Source: Phoronis australis (lineage: Eukaryota > Phoronida > Phoronidae). Taken from it: a DNA stretch of 22,206 bases. Shown here piece after piece: positions 1-10,271 of this stretch. The stretch spans positions 1 to 22,206 of the forward strand of contig NMRA01000994.1 in NCBI GenBank assembly GCA_002633005.1. Reading direction: 5' to 3'. The notes under the pieces were generated by a model. It saw only the letters and a program-made list of their open reading frames with translations. It was not told the DNA's origin and did not search any database. The translations under genes and the position numbers were made by a program. The stretch's first letter is position 1. Every line of letters starts with the position of its first letter.

Positions 1-878
1 CATAGCTTTGATTTTCTCTTGGTCAACCCTGGGTATGAGAGGTTTTTCTCCACATAATGGATAGGTGGTGGTGCCAACAAAATACCTGGATAACCAGGCA
101 AAATGTGTTCCCAAAAGAACACCAGTAGGTGACTTTCAGGAAGCAATGGGTGCTGATCACAACATCAGATGGCCAGTGATCTATCACCACTTGGCGGTGC
201 CAAGAGGTACTTCTTTGCATAAAACATAGTTTGACTTCATGAAAAGACTCTTTGTACTCTGTATGCGATCAGACATAATGTGACCTAGAGGCCACTAGTA
301 CCTGATCCCATGTGATTAGCTGCAATGTTGCTACTTGAAAGTCTCCCATTGACGGAAAATACTTCTGTACCCCTTGACTAGGCTCCCTGTGGCCTGACAA
401 TCAAGTCTGGTGTTGGCAAATCCAGAAAACCACATGCTAGTCTCTTAGCTTAGTCTTTACACAATTTGTATCGGGTGTTTGCCATTTTGTATGAAATGGT
501 AGTCTAGATAATACCATTCCAGAGCTGTTGAGATATGGTGATTCACTTTCACCAGTTTTGAGATGAAAAAGTAGGTAATAGACACTTACATTGGTCCCGT
601 ATCTTGAGAACCAGTTTTGTCCATTGAATAACGGGCATCAAACTGGTTCTTTTAATCCAGGACCCCATGTTGGTGGCTATTGCAAAAAATTGTATTACAT
701 CCATTAGCGACTTACCAAGTTCGTGTCTTGCTTAAGAATATTTATTGTTTCTCGTATTAGATTAAATAGGATGTCTTTGATAAATAGTTTTGCCAGGTGA
801 GGTGAAGGGAATCTAAGTTCACTATAACATTTTGAAAAATGACTCTCGTTTACTTCATTTTATATTTTGGTGTTTTAG
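1..878. other. Sequence upstream of the first visible SCP2 exon (probably intron)
   Basis: No exon of the SCPx N-terminus was found here, so this is most likely intron, with exon 1 outside the window. It carries one palindromic MITE-like element (601-656). A 44-codon open minus-strand frame at 1-132 runs off the edge and was not recognised. Confidence 0.6.
601..656. mobile_element. Palindromic 56-bp MITE-like element, copy 1
   Basis: Inverted arms GAGAACCAGTTT and AAACTGGTTCTT flank a 22-base centre. The whole element is the reverse complement of the element at 5257-5312 with only a few mismatches. It is too short to code and is probably a non-autonomous foldback element. Target-site duplication was not resolved. 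Confidence 0.65.
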
Positions 879-950
879 TTACTAAGGCTCTCAAAGATGC
901 TGGTATTCGCTACGAAGACGTCCAACAAGCGTGTGTTGGTTATGTTTATG
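879..950 (+). CDS. SCP2: SCP2 exon a (first in window): thiolase N-terminal region
   Basis: The acceptor is TTTTAG after a T-rich tract and the donor is a perfect GTAAGT. The first two bases finish a codon from an upstream exon outside the window. It then encodes [11 protein letters not shown] followed by [10 protein letters not shown], the conserved start of the thiolase fold in SCPx. It ends in phase 1. The ATG at 839 is upstream of the acceptor and is not the start codon. Confidence 0.9.
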
Positions 951-3900
951 GTAAGTCTGTGATGAATGGACATTACTGCTGCAGTGCAGTTTATGTTGCA
1001 ACATATGTTCATGTGTTGTCAGTCAAAGTTCAAATCACTCTTTCTCATCTTCACGTTCTTGGAAAATTGTTATCAGATGCTATAAATACATCTTTAATAA
1101 TTTGATGCAAATATAGCTTATATATCACTGATGTAAAATTACAACCTAATAATTTCAGTTGTAACAAGCTGGACATTTTAATTTAATATTTTGTTGGAGA
1201 ATTATTATTTGGAACTATATAACAAGCAAATAGTAGATTGTATTTTTCGTGTTGTCAATGAGATTAATGTCCCCTCGCTTAATTTCAGGTGACACCACTT
1301 GTGGACAAAGAGCAGTTTATGAGCTTGGCATGACAGGCATTCCTATTTTCAACGTGAGTTTTTATTTACCGTGACTAATTGTCACGACTTTCGTTCTTCA
1401 CTGTTGACTGAAGCAGCAGTGTGTGTAACTCACATCTGATACAATGTTGTTGTGTCGTTTGACAGTTTTTGGCTCAGGATACAGGGAATAGCAGCACCGG
1501 CATTGGATTTTTTTGATATTTTGTGCATTCGAGTATTTTATTAATCCTTTTCACGTGGTGATTTTAATGCCGCCTGAGCTGGGACGTAATGGAGGTTGAA
1601 TGTCATGGTTGCGTAAGTCCTCTTTTAAATGCCCCAGTTGTTAAAGGAGGTTCAACCTGCCTTCTGTTAGAAAAAGCAAATTTTTGACAAGACCAGCCAC
1701 CGTTATGAAATTGGTCTCAAGTTGTGTCCTAGTCAAAACAGGTGTCATTTCTTGGCTTGGAAAGAGTTGACATTTGATTATTGGTTGAGACCAGACACTA
1801 CAAGTTGACTTGTCACGCCGTGTCATTTTATGCACCGAGCTAAGTCTCGAAGAGTAACGATGTCTCAGTTCTTACAAATTAAAACCACTTCTCATTTGGG
1901 TAAGGAACATGTTGTGACCAGTTTTATGATAGTAAGTGGTCTGAATCCAAATTAAGTTACTTCAACGAAACATAATATTGCCCCTTTAATTAGTACTCGT
2001 CAAAATAAATTCCGACTGCTTATAGATGTCCCGAATTCCTGTTGGAGGAAACACGTTATTTGTAGTTATGCTGCATTCTGTTGCAGTAAATGACTAGATT
2101 CTACAAGTTCTTGCTAATCAGTAGTTTTCAAAATATACTAAACACACACAGTATTCTGCCAGACTCCAGTAGTTTTCAAAGTATACTAAACGCACTTACA
2201 CAGTACTCTGCCAGACCGGACTCCAGTAGTTTTCAAACTATACTAAACACACGTACATAGTCATCTGCCAGACCAGACTCCAGTAGTTTTCAAAGTATAC
2301 TAAACGCACTCACACAGTACTTTGCCAGACTCTGCCAGACTTGCAGAAAGTTCTTGTAAGAGTTATTATGCTGGTTGGTCACAATAAAACTTTAGTCAAA
2401 CTTTAGTGGCAATTTAATGTGATGTTATGCCTAGCTGCTAATTATTTGCTTACGACTAGATTTGCTAGGTAAACTGTGGCGTGGTTTTGTTGAGATTTAG
2501 CCAATGAAAAGGAAGTGGATATTTAGTCACGGTTTTGTGCATTGAAACTTGCCTTTTCTCTGTTCATTTCCCATTGTGCTCCATTGTAAAGGAAGGATAC
2601 TTGATTTTTAAGAATGAATTTGACTTTCATCCAACTGTCTTGACTAGGCATTCTGGGTCATTTACTTATGGTTTTTCTCCATTCATGGATAACTTGTATC
2701 TTTCAGGTAAACAACGCATGCGCTACTGGTTCAACAGCTCTGTTCATGGCCAAACAGTTTGTACAAGGTGGCATGGCGGACTGTGTGCTGGCACTCGGCT
2801 TTGAAAAAATGCAGAGGGGATCCTTGGCTGCTACGGTATGTATTGGGATCCCAGTGTGATCTTGAATCACTGTGTTCATTGTTGGTGCCATTTGTTGCAT
2901 TGGGTGCCAAATTATCTGACAAAATTCAAATTCATTGTTTTTATGGGCAACAACACATCGGGATTGGTAATGGTGATTCTGTTTTGCTCTCGGCTGTCGC
3001 TATGGGGGAAATTACGCCAGTGCTCAGTGGTTGTGATCAGCAATTCCGGGTCATTTTTATGGTTTTTGTGTTAAATTACCTTGAAATCATTGTGAATATG
3101 AAGAGGGATGGGTATCCCCAACCACATATCCTCACAAGTTGAATAGCAATGAAAGAAAAATATGAAATGCTAAACAAATTTTTTTAGCGAAGCTCAAAGA
3201 ATTTTGGCATGATAACAAATGAATACGATATTTGTAAAAAGGAAAAGGGAGGGGAAAAACTTTCAGACACTAGTTTTCATTCACACTCACTCAGATTGTA
3301 TTGCTAATTTTGTATATTGACGAAACATATGAAATCATAATTTCAATTATTCCAGTAGTTTACGAGTACATCTTATTACTTCTGTTAACATGAATCAGAA
3401 AAAGTGTTTTTTGTTGCAATGAAAATTAGCAAGTAATTACAAATATCTTGACACTGGTTTGAAAAAGATCAAACTTTTTGTGATTATTTTTTATGCTTAC
3501 TGAATTTTAATCACATCCATGTCGAGTTTAACGGCCTTCACTCTAGTAGTCGAGCCTGCCCGTAATAACTGTCCCTCAAGAGACATTCTCACAGATTCCG
3601 TACACTTGGTCTCCTGGTTCCCATTTCATGACGGATCATAAGACCAGTCTGGGCTAAGGCGGTTGAAAACTTTAAGTTACCAACAGTTCATTAACGTGGT
3701 TCGTGGAAATGGGCATCAAGTCTGAATGTGAAAAAAACAACTTCCTGTCAGTTGCAACATGCTCGCTTATCTGAAAAAACATCGCGTTTGTAGTGACGTC
3801 CCTACGACTGTCTTAATTACGTCTCCGCTAATGACCTCTGACCCTTGATATCTCTTTTGCAGTTTGATGACCGGACAAACCCAATGGAGAAACACGTGGA

Positions 3901-6900
3901 GCTGATGATCAACACCCACGGGTTTGAGTCGTCTCCCATGACTCCACAGATGTTTGGCAATGCTGGCAGGGAACATATGAAGCTGTATGGTAGGCACTGG
4001 AGTCTTGATGTTAGGTGCTTGTGATCGCTGTGGGTGGTAACTACCTCAGTCAACCATGTGTCATGGGCATGGAACACCACCTATCTTGGAAGTAGTGAAA
4101 AAATTTCATTCAAGGAGCTATTCGTTCCGTTTTGATTCTTTTTGTTTAACCTGTCTTTGTTTTGATTTTTTCTTTGCTTTAAAGAAAAAACTGTGGTCCA
4201 AAAGCATACTTTTATCCCTCCGCTACCGAATGATAAAGACAAAATAGACTTTACGGTGATGTTATCATTTCTATGAAATTGTACATCTCTAGTTTGTTTT
4301 CTGTTAATGTCGTTCCTGACAATTAACGTGAAGATCAAACTTTTTCGTAGTTTTATGGGGACTATGGTTGCATTTCTTGGCGAAATGCGTGTTCTGCACA
4401 CTCTGACTTGAGTTTGTAGGGAGAGGCAGTGCTCAGTGTCTTCAATTGTATTTTCGTTTTCTTTAGGTACCAAACCAGAACACTTTGCCAAAATAGCTTG
4501 GAAGAACCACCATCATTCAACCAACAACCCGTGAGTAATGCACTAGAAATAAATTTGAATACACGATCGTAGGTTTGCATTGCAATTTGTTATTTCTATT
4601 TTGTCAAGTTCATGTTTCATATTCCTATTGAGATAAATCTTTCTGCTTTCTACTCACTGGTAGCAGAGTTTCTTATAGTTGCGGAAACAGTTATTCACTT
4701 GTCTTGGGACACAATCATGAACAAATTTCACCTCCTTGAAGACTTTTCAATGATTATGCAGCTAAATTCTGGACCATGTTGTAGGAGCTATTACCACCTT
4801 GGTTGACACTTGTGTATGCTGATGCCCACTGAAGTCTTTTCTCTGGGTAGTCAGAGTTTAATTAAAAAGAATTGCTCAATTGTTTTACGTTTCCAAAGTA
4901 CATAATATAAGATTTTGTTCATTTCAAGGCTCTCGTAATGCGCGGATCCCTTTGTTACTTTCAGCTATGCTCAATTCCAAACAGACTATTCCCTGGAACA
5001 GATCCAGTCCGCACCAATGATTCACGAGCCACTGACCAAGTTACAATGCAGGTGAGTGGGCAGTCATCACCTCCTGTCACTTGATATGTGCTGTTATTGG
5101 TAGCAACGATGATGACTGTGGTTTAAACCCACACAAGGCTATTCACATCGCTTGCTATAAATTGTTACGTTGTAGAGTGCTTAGCACTTTGGAGGCACAG
5201 GGATTATTTTTTGTCATTATGAATCCTTGGACTATAGTCGTTTGCAGGCATCGTGGATTTTGAGAACCAGTTTGATACCCGTTATTCAACGGATAAAACT
5301 GGTTCTCAAAATATTATACCCTGTTAGTGACTTCTGTCAATCCTTGTTACTGTTTAGTTAATGGATTACCTTATTTTGTTCCCATTCTTTTTATATTCTT
5401 TGTTAATGGTAATATTTTTTTGGATAAGTTGCAGTTTTGCAGAGCCTTGATATTTGGCATTGGCAGGTGTTAAGTCAAAGCATGCCTTTGGTTTGTTAAG
5501 AGAGTCTTGTGCTTGCCAGTTGCCCTAATATGTACCCTAATTTGCGAGATCAAGGTTTTTCAGGAAGCAGTGGACTATTGGTGTAGCTCAGCATTCTATT
5601 CAAGTGTGTGAACAAGCTGCGTCTCAAAAAAGTTTGATTTGTCATGTTTCTGCTTTTGTCCAACTTTCTCTTAATCTGTTTCCCTAGTCTGACAACAGGT
5701 GGCTCTTTTGTTTGAATTGTCGTAAAAATAATTACTCCTGAGTGAAGACTAGTATCGATTTCTCGTCTGCTTCCCCAGTCCCACATCAGATGGCTCTGCA
5801 GCGGCCATCGTCGTTAGCGAGGACTTCGTAAAGAGGCACGGTCTCCAACGACAAGCCATAGAGATTGTCGCCATGGAGATGTGCACGGACACCTCTAGTA
5901 CATTCGACGAAAGTAGCTGCATTAAGATGGTACGTTACTGAAGACAGTGCGTATTTTTCAATTGTGTTTTTTAGTGTGGTAACCACATTTGAATGGTTCG
6001 TGTTTTAGTCCAGCTTGGACTGTAATTGGACTACTGATGATGATTGTATGTAACTGATTACAATGAAATGGTTTGTTAAAATTGATTCTATTGTTGGATG
6101 GCGCAAACTGAAGAACACTTAAAGTTATGACATTAAAAAATCAAAATGAAAGTTGTTTACATATTGTCTCCAGGTGGGGTACGACATGACAAAGAATGCC
6201 GCTGAGAAAGTGTTCGCAGCTGCTGGCCTGACGCCTGGTGACGTCAACGTTATTGAACTGCACGACTGTTTTTCGACCAATGAGCTGCTTACGTATGAAG
6301 CCTTGGGGCTCTGCGCTCCTGGTGAGTACTTGCAAACGGTGGATGTCAGACCTCCAAATCCAGCATCTGACATTTGTAAACACAAAGCCTGGAGAACAGA
6401 TGCTGCATCTAGACCTCCAAATATCAACCAACTGGTGTCTCATGCAGTGGCTAATTGTATCCAGCATTTTTTGTGTGGCATATTTTTCGTTATTTGTTAT
6501 TTTTTGCTTGCGTCCTAAATTGATCAACAATGGTTATTGCAGATATTTGCTCTAGCCCCACCTTCCTGAGTTGTTTTCAACCTTAGTTATGTAATGAGTC
6601 TCCTGTAAAATACATATAGATGCAAACTAGTAAGGGTATTTTATTGTCAGAGTATGACAATTACTTTCAATATTAATTTTCCTGTTAATGTTGGATTCTT
6701 CCCTTGTTTACTTTGCCTTGACTGCATGTGAAGACTTAACATTCTTGGTACAATCTGAGGTCGTGACCCATTGACCTACTTACACAGTCTGTTCTGTTAT
6801 CAGTGGTGGCATTGAATGGACTTTGCTTTTCATATCTTAGTACTATGACCACCATGTGTGTGTGTGTGTGTCTAGCACTGTAGAGTCTCCTGGGTATAAC

Positions 6901-9900
6901 CTGCTTGGGACATCTCTGTTCTTATTAAGCTGCAAATCTGGCTTAAGGTATGTAGGTATTGGATATTTAAACTGCTCGTTATTTCTAGGCAAGGGTGGAG
7001 AGTTGGTGGACAGGGGAGACAACACCTATGGTGGTAAATATGTGATCAACCCTAGTGGTGGGCTTATCAGTAAGGGGCATCCCCTGGGGGCAACAGGTAA
7101 GAAGGGGCGATAGAATCCCACTTGGTAGTCGACATGTCAATTTGCAGAGTAGTAAAATGCTTTGTGTTGACAGTAGAACATCATGAGTAATAGGTTAACA
7201 CGTGTGATGAAAGGTGGAATTTCAATGCTTTGAAAAACACATCATTTTGATGAAATCTGATTGATATGTTGTTAGTAAACATGTATTGAGTAGTCATAAT
7301 GCTGTTCTTGTGTGAGCTGATCTGAAGAATTTGAAGCTGCGTGTAATAACAATTTGTTATTTTTGTACCCAAAGTCTTCAATACCCTTACATTATGTAAA
7401 TGAAGATGATGAGATGTCGAGGAATGTGGATCACATTAATTTTGAAACTTTGTTTGCCAAATTGTATTAAACAGCTTTGCAAGAAGTTGAATATCTGAAT
7501 TTTCATTGGCACATTAATTCTTGTTTGTATGCAGCTTTTGTATTGTATGCACTTCTAGTATGTTTGTGTTCATTATAAGAAAATTTTAGAGTGCCTTTTA
7601 GAGTGTCACATCGTACATTGCATTAGATTTTACATGAGATAATGGTGTTATTCAAACTACAGAAAATTCAGTTTCACTAGGAATCACTTATTAGTCACGT
7701 ACACATTAGAAAGTCTATGTCTTCATAATTAATGTTTTTGTTAATGAAATCTTGGAATAGATACATTGAATTCTTAAGCATCAATAAATATCCACGTATA
7801 CTCAGCAAGTGACTAATCGCTTATAAGCTCAAACTAAGTTTTCAAATTTTACACGACCGAGCCAAACATTTTTTGTTGCAAAACCCAAGCTTGATGCTGC
7901 GTAAAGCTCAAAACAGGTAACACAGACTGCATAATATTGCTGAGGAGAGACAGCAATTAAAACGTTCATCCACTGGTAAACCTGTACACAATAATATTCT
8001 GAATACGGTTATCAGCGAATGGTTTTACTATGAACCAATTTTTTCCTTATGTCAGGCATCCCAAAATTTTACTTCCACCTGCCATAGAAGCTTGGGAAAA
8101 TGCCACAATTGACTGATTGGCTAAAAAGTGTTGTTGCTTCTAACCTGTGATTGTTTTGAAAACTGATTTGGTACTTTTTAGTTGCATTTTTATGACTTTT
8201 GAAAAAGAAGTTTGGAAACTTTGCTAGAAATGATGTGGGCAGGTGCAGTGAAGCAAACGTTTCAACATGAATCGCGGCACTGATCAGAACCAACTATGCT
8301 TTTTTTAACCAAATACAGAAGACAAACGTTGTACAATATTTTCGTTGTTGTAATATTCTAGTGTGACTCATGTACTGCTTTGTCATCCTGTCTCGTGTTT
8401 TTAACTGCTGGGTCCTACAGATGTGGGCATAGACCGGTAGGACACCTAGACCAGAAGGACACCTATTGGAATTTGTTGACTGTTTCGTATTATACAAACT
8501 GAAACATGTTAATTTTTAGGTTTGGCTCAGTGTTCAGAGCTCAACTGGCAACTTCGAGGCATGGCTGGTAGAAGGCAGGTAGATGGCGCTAGGGTCGCCC
8601 TGCAACACAACATTGGGTTGGGTGGGGCCGTGGTGGTGACGCTATACAAACATGGCTTCCCGGAATATCTGAGGTAATGCTTGGAGCTAGAATGTTTGTC
8701 TATAATGGTTTGTTTAAAAGTATGAGACTTTCGAGCAAAAACTGTGTTCTGTATTTAGATTATGCTATTTTTGTTAGTGGGTGAAAATACTTTATTACAA
8801 AATTGAATTGATGTGAACTGAGGTGTTGATTCTTGTTTTTATTTCTAAAATTATTGCAAGGTCATATTTTGTTTGCTTAGTGTGGACAAACTTCTGGTTT
8901 ATGGTTGCTCTGCTTTATGTACTCTGCTTTGTTTGCAGTAAGATGGATTTTGCATTAGTTTGATAAAATCTCTCTGACAAGCTGTATTTGGCTTATGTGA
9001 GTCATTATTTGATAAAACAGTAACAGTAGTTTTCAAAATGAGCTGAAATTCAAGTAAGTTTTGCCACACAAACCACAACTAAATTTCCGTTAGAATCTGT
9101 TGCAAGTAAGGCTAAATCTTGACGAAATCTCAACGAGTGTTGCTCCATCCACGTTGAAGTCACACAGCTTTCTGCTTAAAAGTCCACGACGTGGATAAAT
9201 AACATCACAAGCTCGATGAAAATGGTATTTTATTGCAAGTTTGACAGTTTGGCAGAGCTCTTCTGTCGAGTTTATTTTACAAACTACTGTACTTCTGGAA
9301 ATGAGGCTTAATGTTCTGACCAAACAAGAAAGTGCGCAGGGACACCCTACTGAAGTGATAAGAGGCATGTATTGGTTATGCTCCAGTGTCATACCTTACA
9401 GCCAACAGTCGCGGGTCCAAGCAGTGCCCACCAGCTCAACAGGTGACGACTTCAAGAGCGCCCCTGTTTTCAAAGAAATAGCCAAAGCATTGGAGGCGGA
9501 CGGAGAAAAGTTGGCCAAGAAAATGAAAGGTATAGGTTGTGGTTTGGTAATAATCGCCGCCATTATCATCATCATCACCATCACCTTTACCACAATCACC
9601 ATCATCACCACCACGATCATCAGCTTCATCACAATCATCAGTATCACAATAACCATAGTCACCATGAACGTCATCACTATCATCATCATCATCATCATTA
9701 TCATCATCATCATCATCATCACTATCATCATCATCGTCACTATCATCATCACTATCATCATCATCGTCACTATCATCATCATCATCACTATCATGATCAT
9801 ATTTAGGACTGCAAAACAATTTGTCTCAGCATCTTGCTTTCTCAAATGAGAAGTGATTTTTGGGTTTGCAAAGACCAGACAGTTCGTTATTTCTGAAGAA

Positions 9901-10271
9901 CATGCTCTGCACATAAAATGCCACACCATGACAAGCCACCTTGTGGAGTTTGATCTCAAGCAATAACAAACTGTCAGTTTTTTGAAAGCCCCGAAATCAC
10001 TTTAATGTCACAAAGGAACAATTGGAAACAGATTTCGTTACGCTAACTCGTTCAAAACGAAAGTTCTGTATGGAAATATGGGAAATAGCTGCTCAATCTA
10101 TATTCTAAACATTGTTTGTGGATTTATTTTGATCAGTAACATTTGCTTGCTTTGTTATCTGTGCAGCTATTTACTGCTTCAAAGTGACGAACGGACCGGG
10201 CGGGAAGGACGCTGTCTGGGTTGTGGACGTGAAGACTGGTAATGGTGCTGTCCGCTACGGTGACACTAAGA
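879..10271 (+). CDS. SCP2: SCPx/SCP2 (peroxisomal thiolase fused to sterol carrier protein 2), 12 exons, partial at both ends
   Basis: Exons: 879-950, 1289-1353, 2707-2835, 3863-3989, 4467-4530, 4965-5051, 5779-5929, 6174-6321, 6989-7096, 8520-8673, 9402-9529 and 10167-10271. All introns are GT-AG and every junction keeps frame, giving about 446 codons. By family knowledge the enzyme thiolytically cleaves branched-chain 3-ketoacyl-CoAs (bile-acid and pristanic-type side chains) in peroxisomes, and its C-terminal SCP2 domain binds sterols and lipids. Visible in sequence: the nucleophile Cys in NNACATGS (codon 2719-2721), HDCFSTNE (6261 on), GHPLGATG (about 7075-7096), [13 protein letters not shown] in exon 10, then the linker AVPTSS and the SCP2 start [14 protein letters not shown]. 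Compared with vertebrate SCPx (about 547 aa), roughly the first 45 residues (exon left of the window) and the last 50 or so, including the targeting tail, are missing. No disabling mutation is seen, so this looks like a functional gene. Exon borders come from reading splice sites and family alignment from memory. Confidence 0.93.
1289..1353 (+). CDS. SCP2: SCP2 exon b: thiolase
   Basis: The acceptor is AATTTCAG and the donor GTGAGT. The split Gly codon joins exon a (phase 1) to [16 protein letters not shown], a highly conserved SCPx block just before the active-site cysteine. It ends in phase 0 after Asn. At 65 bp it is too short for ordinary ORF finding, and its identity rests on the strong family match. 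Confidence 0.9.
1354..2706 (+). other. SCP2 intron b-c (1.35 kb)
   Basis: No coding signal was found on either strand. It holds the 57-bp tandem repeat (2119-2342) and loose inverted repeats such as GGTCTCAA (1713-1720) against TTGAGACC (1785-1792), perhaps an old foldback element. Confidence 0.7.
2119..2342 (+). repeat. 57-bp minisatellite, four units
   Basis: Units start at 2119, 2167, 2224 and 2281 with CAGTAGTTTTCAAA, followed by TATACTAAAC and ending in TCTGCCAGAC. The first unit is 9 bases short, the middle two are 57 bp, and the last ends with a doubled CTGCCAGAC. The unit's first 16 bases recur alone at 9024-9039. Confidence 0.9.
2707..2835 (+). CDS. SCP2: SCP2 exon c: thiolase active-site cysteine
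   Basis: The acceptor is ATCTTTCAG and the donor GTATGT, 43 codons, phase 0 to 0. It encodes [17 protein letters not shown] with the catalytic Cys at 2719-2721, then [10 protein letters not shown]. The catalytic cysteine and the surrounding Asn and Gly residues of SCPx-type thiolases are intact. Confidence 0.93.
2836..3862 (+). other. SCP2 intron c-d (1.03 kb)
   Basis: AT-rich intron sequence. I see no exon, element boundary or tandem repeat. Open frames at its left end are read-through of exon c. Confidence 0.7.
3863..3989 (+). CDS. SCP2: SCP2 exon d: thiolase loop domain
   Basis: The acceptor is TTTTGCAG and the donor GTAGGC. It encodes [15 protein letters not shown] and later [16 protein letters not shown], aligning with the SCPx segment after the active-site helix. 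It ends in phase 1 inside a Gly codon. The 1-kb intron before it shows no further exon. Confidence 0.9.
3990..4964 (+). other. SCP2 introns d-e and e-f
   Basis: Two introns of 477 and 434 bp flank the 64-bp exon at 4467-4530. I see nothing else in them. The long minus-strand open frame here is AT-rich and resembles no protein I know. Confidence 0.7.
4467..4530 (+). CDS. SCP2: SCP2 exon e: thiolase
   Basis: The acceptor is TCTTTAG and the donor GTGAGT. It encodes [20 protein letters not shown], the conserved SCPx block in which the AWKNH core is near invariant. It enters in phase 1 and leaves in phase 2 within a Pro codon. Confidence 0.9.
4965..5051 (+). CDS. SCP2: SCP2 exon f: thiolase
   Basis: The acceptor is ACTTTCAG and the donor AG|GTGAGT. 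It encodes [13 protein letters not shown] and ends LTKLQC before a split Ser codon, matching the family segment that precedes the CPTSDGAAA motif. The phases agree with both neighbours (2 and 2). Confidence 0.9.
5052..5778 (+). other. SCP2 intron f-g (727 bp)
   Basis: It contains the palindromic element at 5257-5312 and otherwise plain AT-rich intron with a pyrimidine-rich 3' end (TCTGCTTCCCCAG). Confidence 0.7.
5257..5312. mobile_element. Palindromic 56-bp MITE-like element, copy 2
   Basis: A perfect 17-bp inverted repeat (ATTTTGAGAACCAGTTT and its complement) flanks a 22-base centre. It is the inverted counterpart of 601-656 and lies in the intron after SCP2 exon f. As RNA it would fold into a strong hairpin. 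Confidence 0.7.
5779..5929 (+). CDS. SCP2: SCP2 exon g: PTSDG motif
   Basis: The acceptor is TTCCCCAG and the donor GTACGT. It encodes [20 protein letters not shown], the conserved SCPx core strand, then AIEIVAMEM and CIKM. The Cys usually preceding PTSDG is here Ser, made by the split codon. It ends in phase 0. Confidence 0.92.
6174..6321 (+). CDS. SCP2: SCP2 exon h: HDCFSTNE catalytic motif
   Basis: The acceptor is TGTCTCCAG and the donor GTGAGT. It encodes [14 protein letters not shown], then [20 protein letters not shown], which holds the catalytic His of the second thiolase motif (6261-6263). It ends in phase 1. The frame stays open into the intron as far as 6518, but those residues are not conserved, so the splice end is preferred. 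Confidence 0.93.
6322..6988 (+). other. SCP2 intron h-i (667 bp)
   Basis: An 8-bp inverted repeat (ATGTCAGA 6343-6350, TCTGACAT 6366-6373) lies 22 bases after the donor. The word AGACCTCCAAAT occurs twice nearby. A TG dinucleotide run sits at 6855-6871. There is no further exon. Confidence 0.65.
6989..7096 (+). CDS. SCP2: SCP2 exon i: GHPLGATG motif
   Basis: The acceptor is TTATTTCTAG and the donor GTAAGA. It encodes [20 protein letters not shown] and then [11 protein letters not shown], the third thiolase signature with its catalytic His (7078-7080). It ends in phase 1. The flanking intron stretch holds a short TG run at 6855-6871. Confidence 0.93.
7097..8519 (+). other. SCP2 intron i-j (1.42 kb, the longest fully read)
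   Basis: AT-rich sequence with no exon, repeat array or element boundary that I can support. The small minus-strand frames are not protein-like. Confidence 0.7.
8520..8673 (+). CDS. SCP2: SCP2 exon j: end of thiolase domain
   Basis: The acceptor is ATTTTTAG and the donor GTAATG. It encodes [13 protein letters not shown], then [20 protein letters not shown] and GFPEYL, which closes the thiolase domain. It ends in phase 2. The exon keeps the family's charged loop (GRRQVDG) before the last strand. Confidence 0.93.
8674..9401 (+). other. SCP2 intron j-k (728 bp)
   Basis: Intron sequence with one stray 16-base match (9024-9039) to the 57-bp minisatellite unit of intron b-c. Nothing else was found. 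Confidence 0.65.
9402..9529 (+). CDS. SCP2: SCP2 exon k: linker and start of SCP2 domain
   Basis: The acceptor is ACCTTACAG at 9393-9401, chosen because only it keeps phase 2; the CAACAG at 9403-9408 would break the frame. The donor is GTATAG. It encodes [20 protein letters not shown] and then [19 protein letters not shown], the linker and first helix of the sterol carrier domain. In vertebrates an internal promoter near this boundary makes stand-alone pro-SCP2; nothing here shows one. Confidence 0.9.
9554..9803. repeat. ATC/GAT trinucleotide microsatellite in SCP2 intron k-l
   Basis: About 250 bases of ATC, ACC and ATT triplets, cleanest at 9677-9795. It opens artificial poly-His and poly-Ile frames on + and a poly-Asp frame on minus. 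It lies between the two last visible exons, and no splice site is interrupted. Low-complexity frames here should not be called genes. Confidence 0.95.
10167..10271 (+). CDS. SCP2: SCP2 exon l (last seen): SCP2 lipid-binding domain
   Basis: The acceptor is ATCTGTGCAG and the donor A|GTAAGT. It encodes [20 protein letters not shown] and [14 protein letters not shown], the beta strands of the SCP2 fold. It ends in phase 1, with about 50 residues of the family still to come. Its donor is also the first bases of a 49-bp tandem array, and reading on in frame meets TAA at 10280-10282, so using any later donor or retaining the intron would truncate the protein. Confidence 0.9.

Noticed and set aside
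1-135. Open minus-strand frame of 44 codons running off the left edge, with an AG just before it, possibly an exon of another gene.
   Set aside because: No recognisable family and only one border visible; it could be chance in a short stretch.
839-1105. Plus ORF starting at ATG 839 as a small gene.
   Set aside because: It is read-through of intron, SCP2 exon a and the next intron; only 879-950 is conserved.
2119-2342. CRISPR-like array.
   Set aside because: The repeats are contiguous diverged units without unique spacers, in an animal intron.
6153-6518. 121-codon plus ORF as an independent gene or retained-intron protein.
   Set aside because: Only the 6174-6321 part matches SCPx; the tail is unconserved intron after a perfect GTGAGT donor.
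9436-9959. Poly-Asp, poly-Met/Ile and poly-His proteins.
   Set aside because: They are translations of the ATC/GAT microsatellite.
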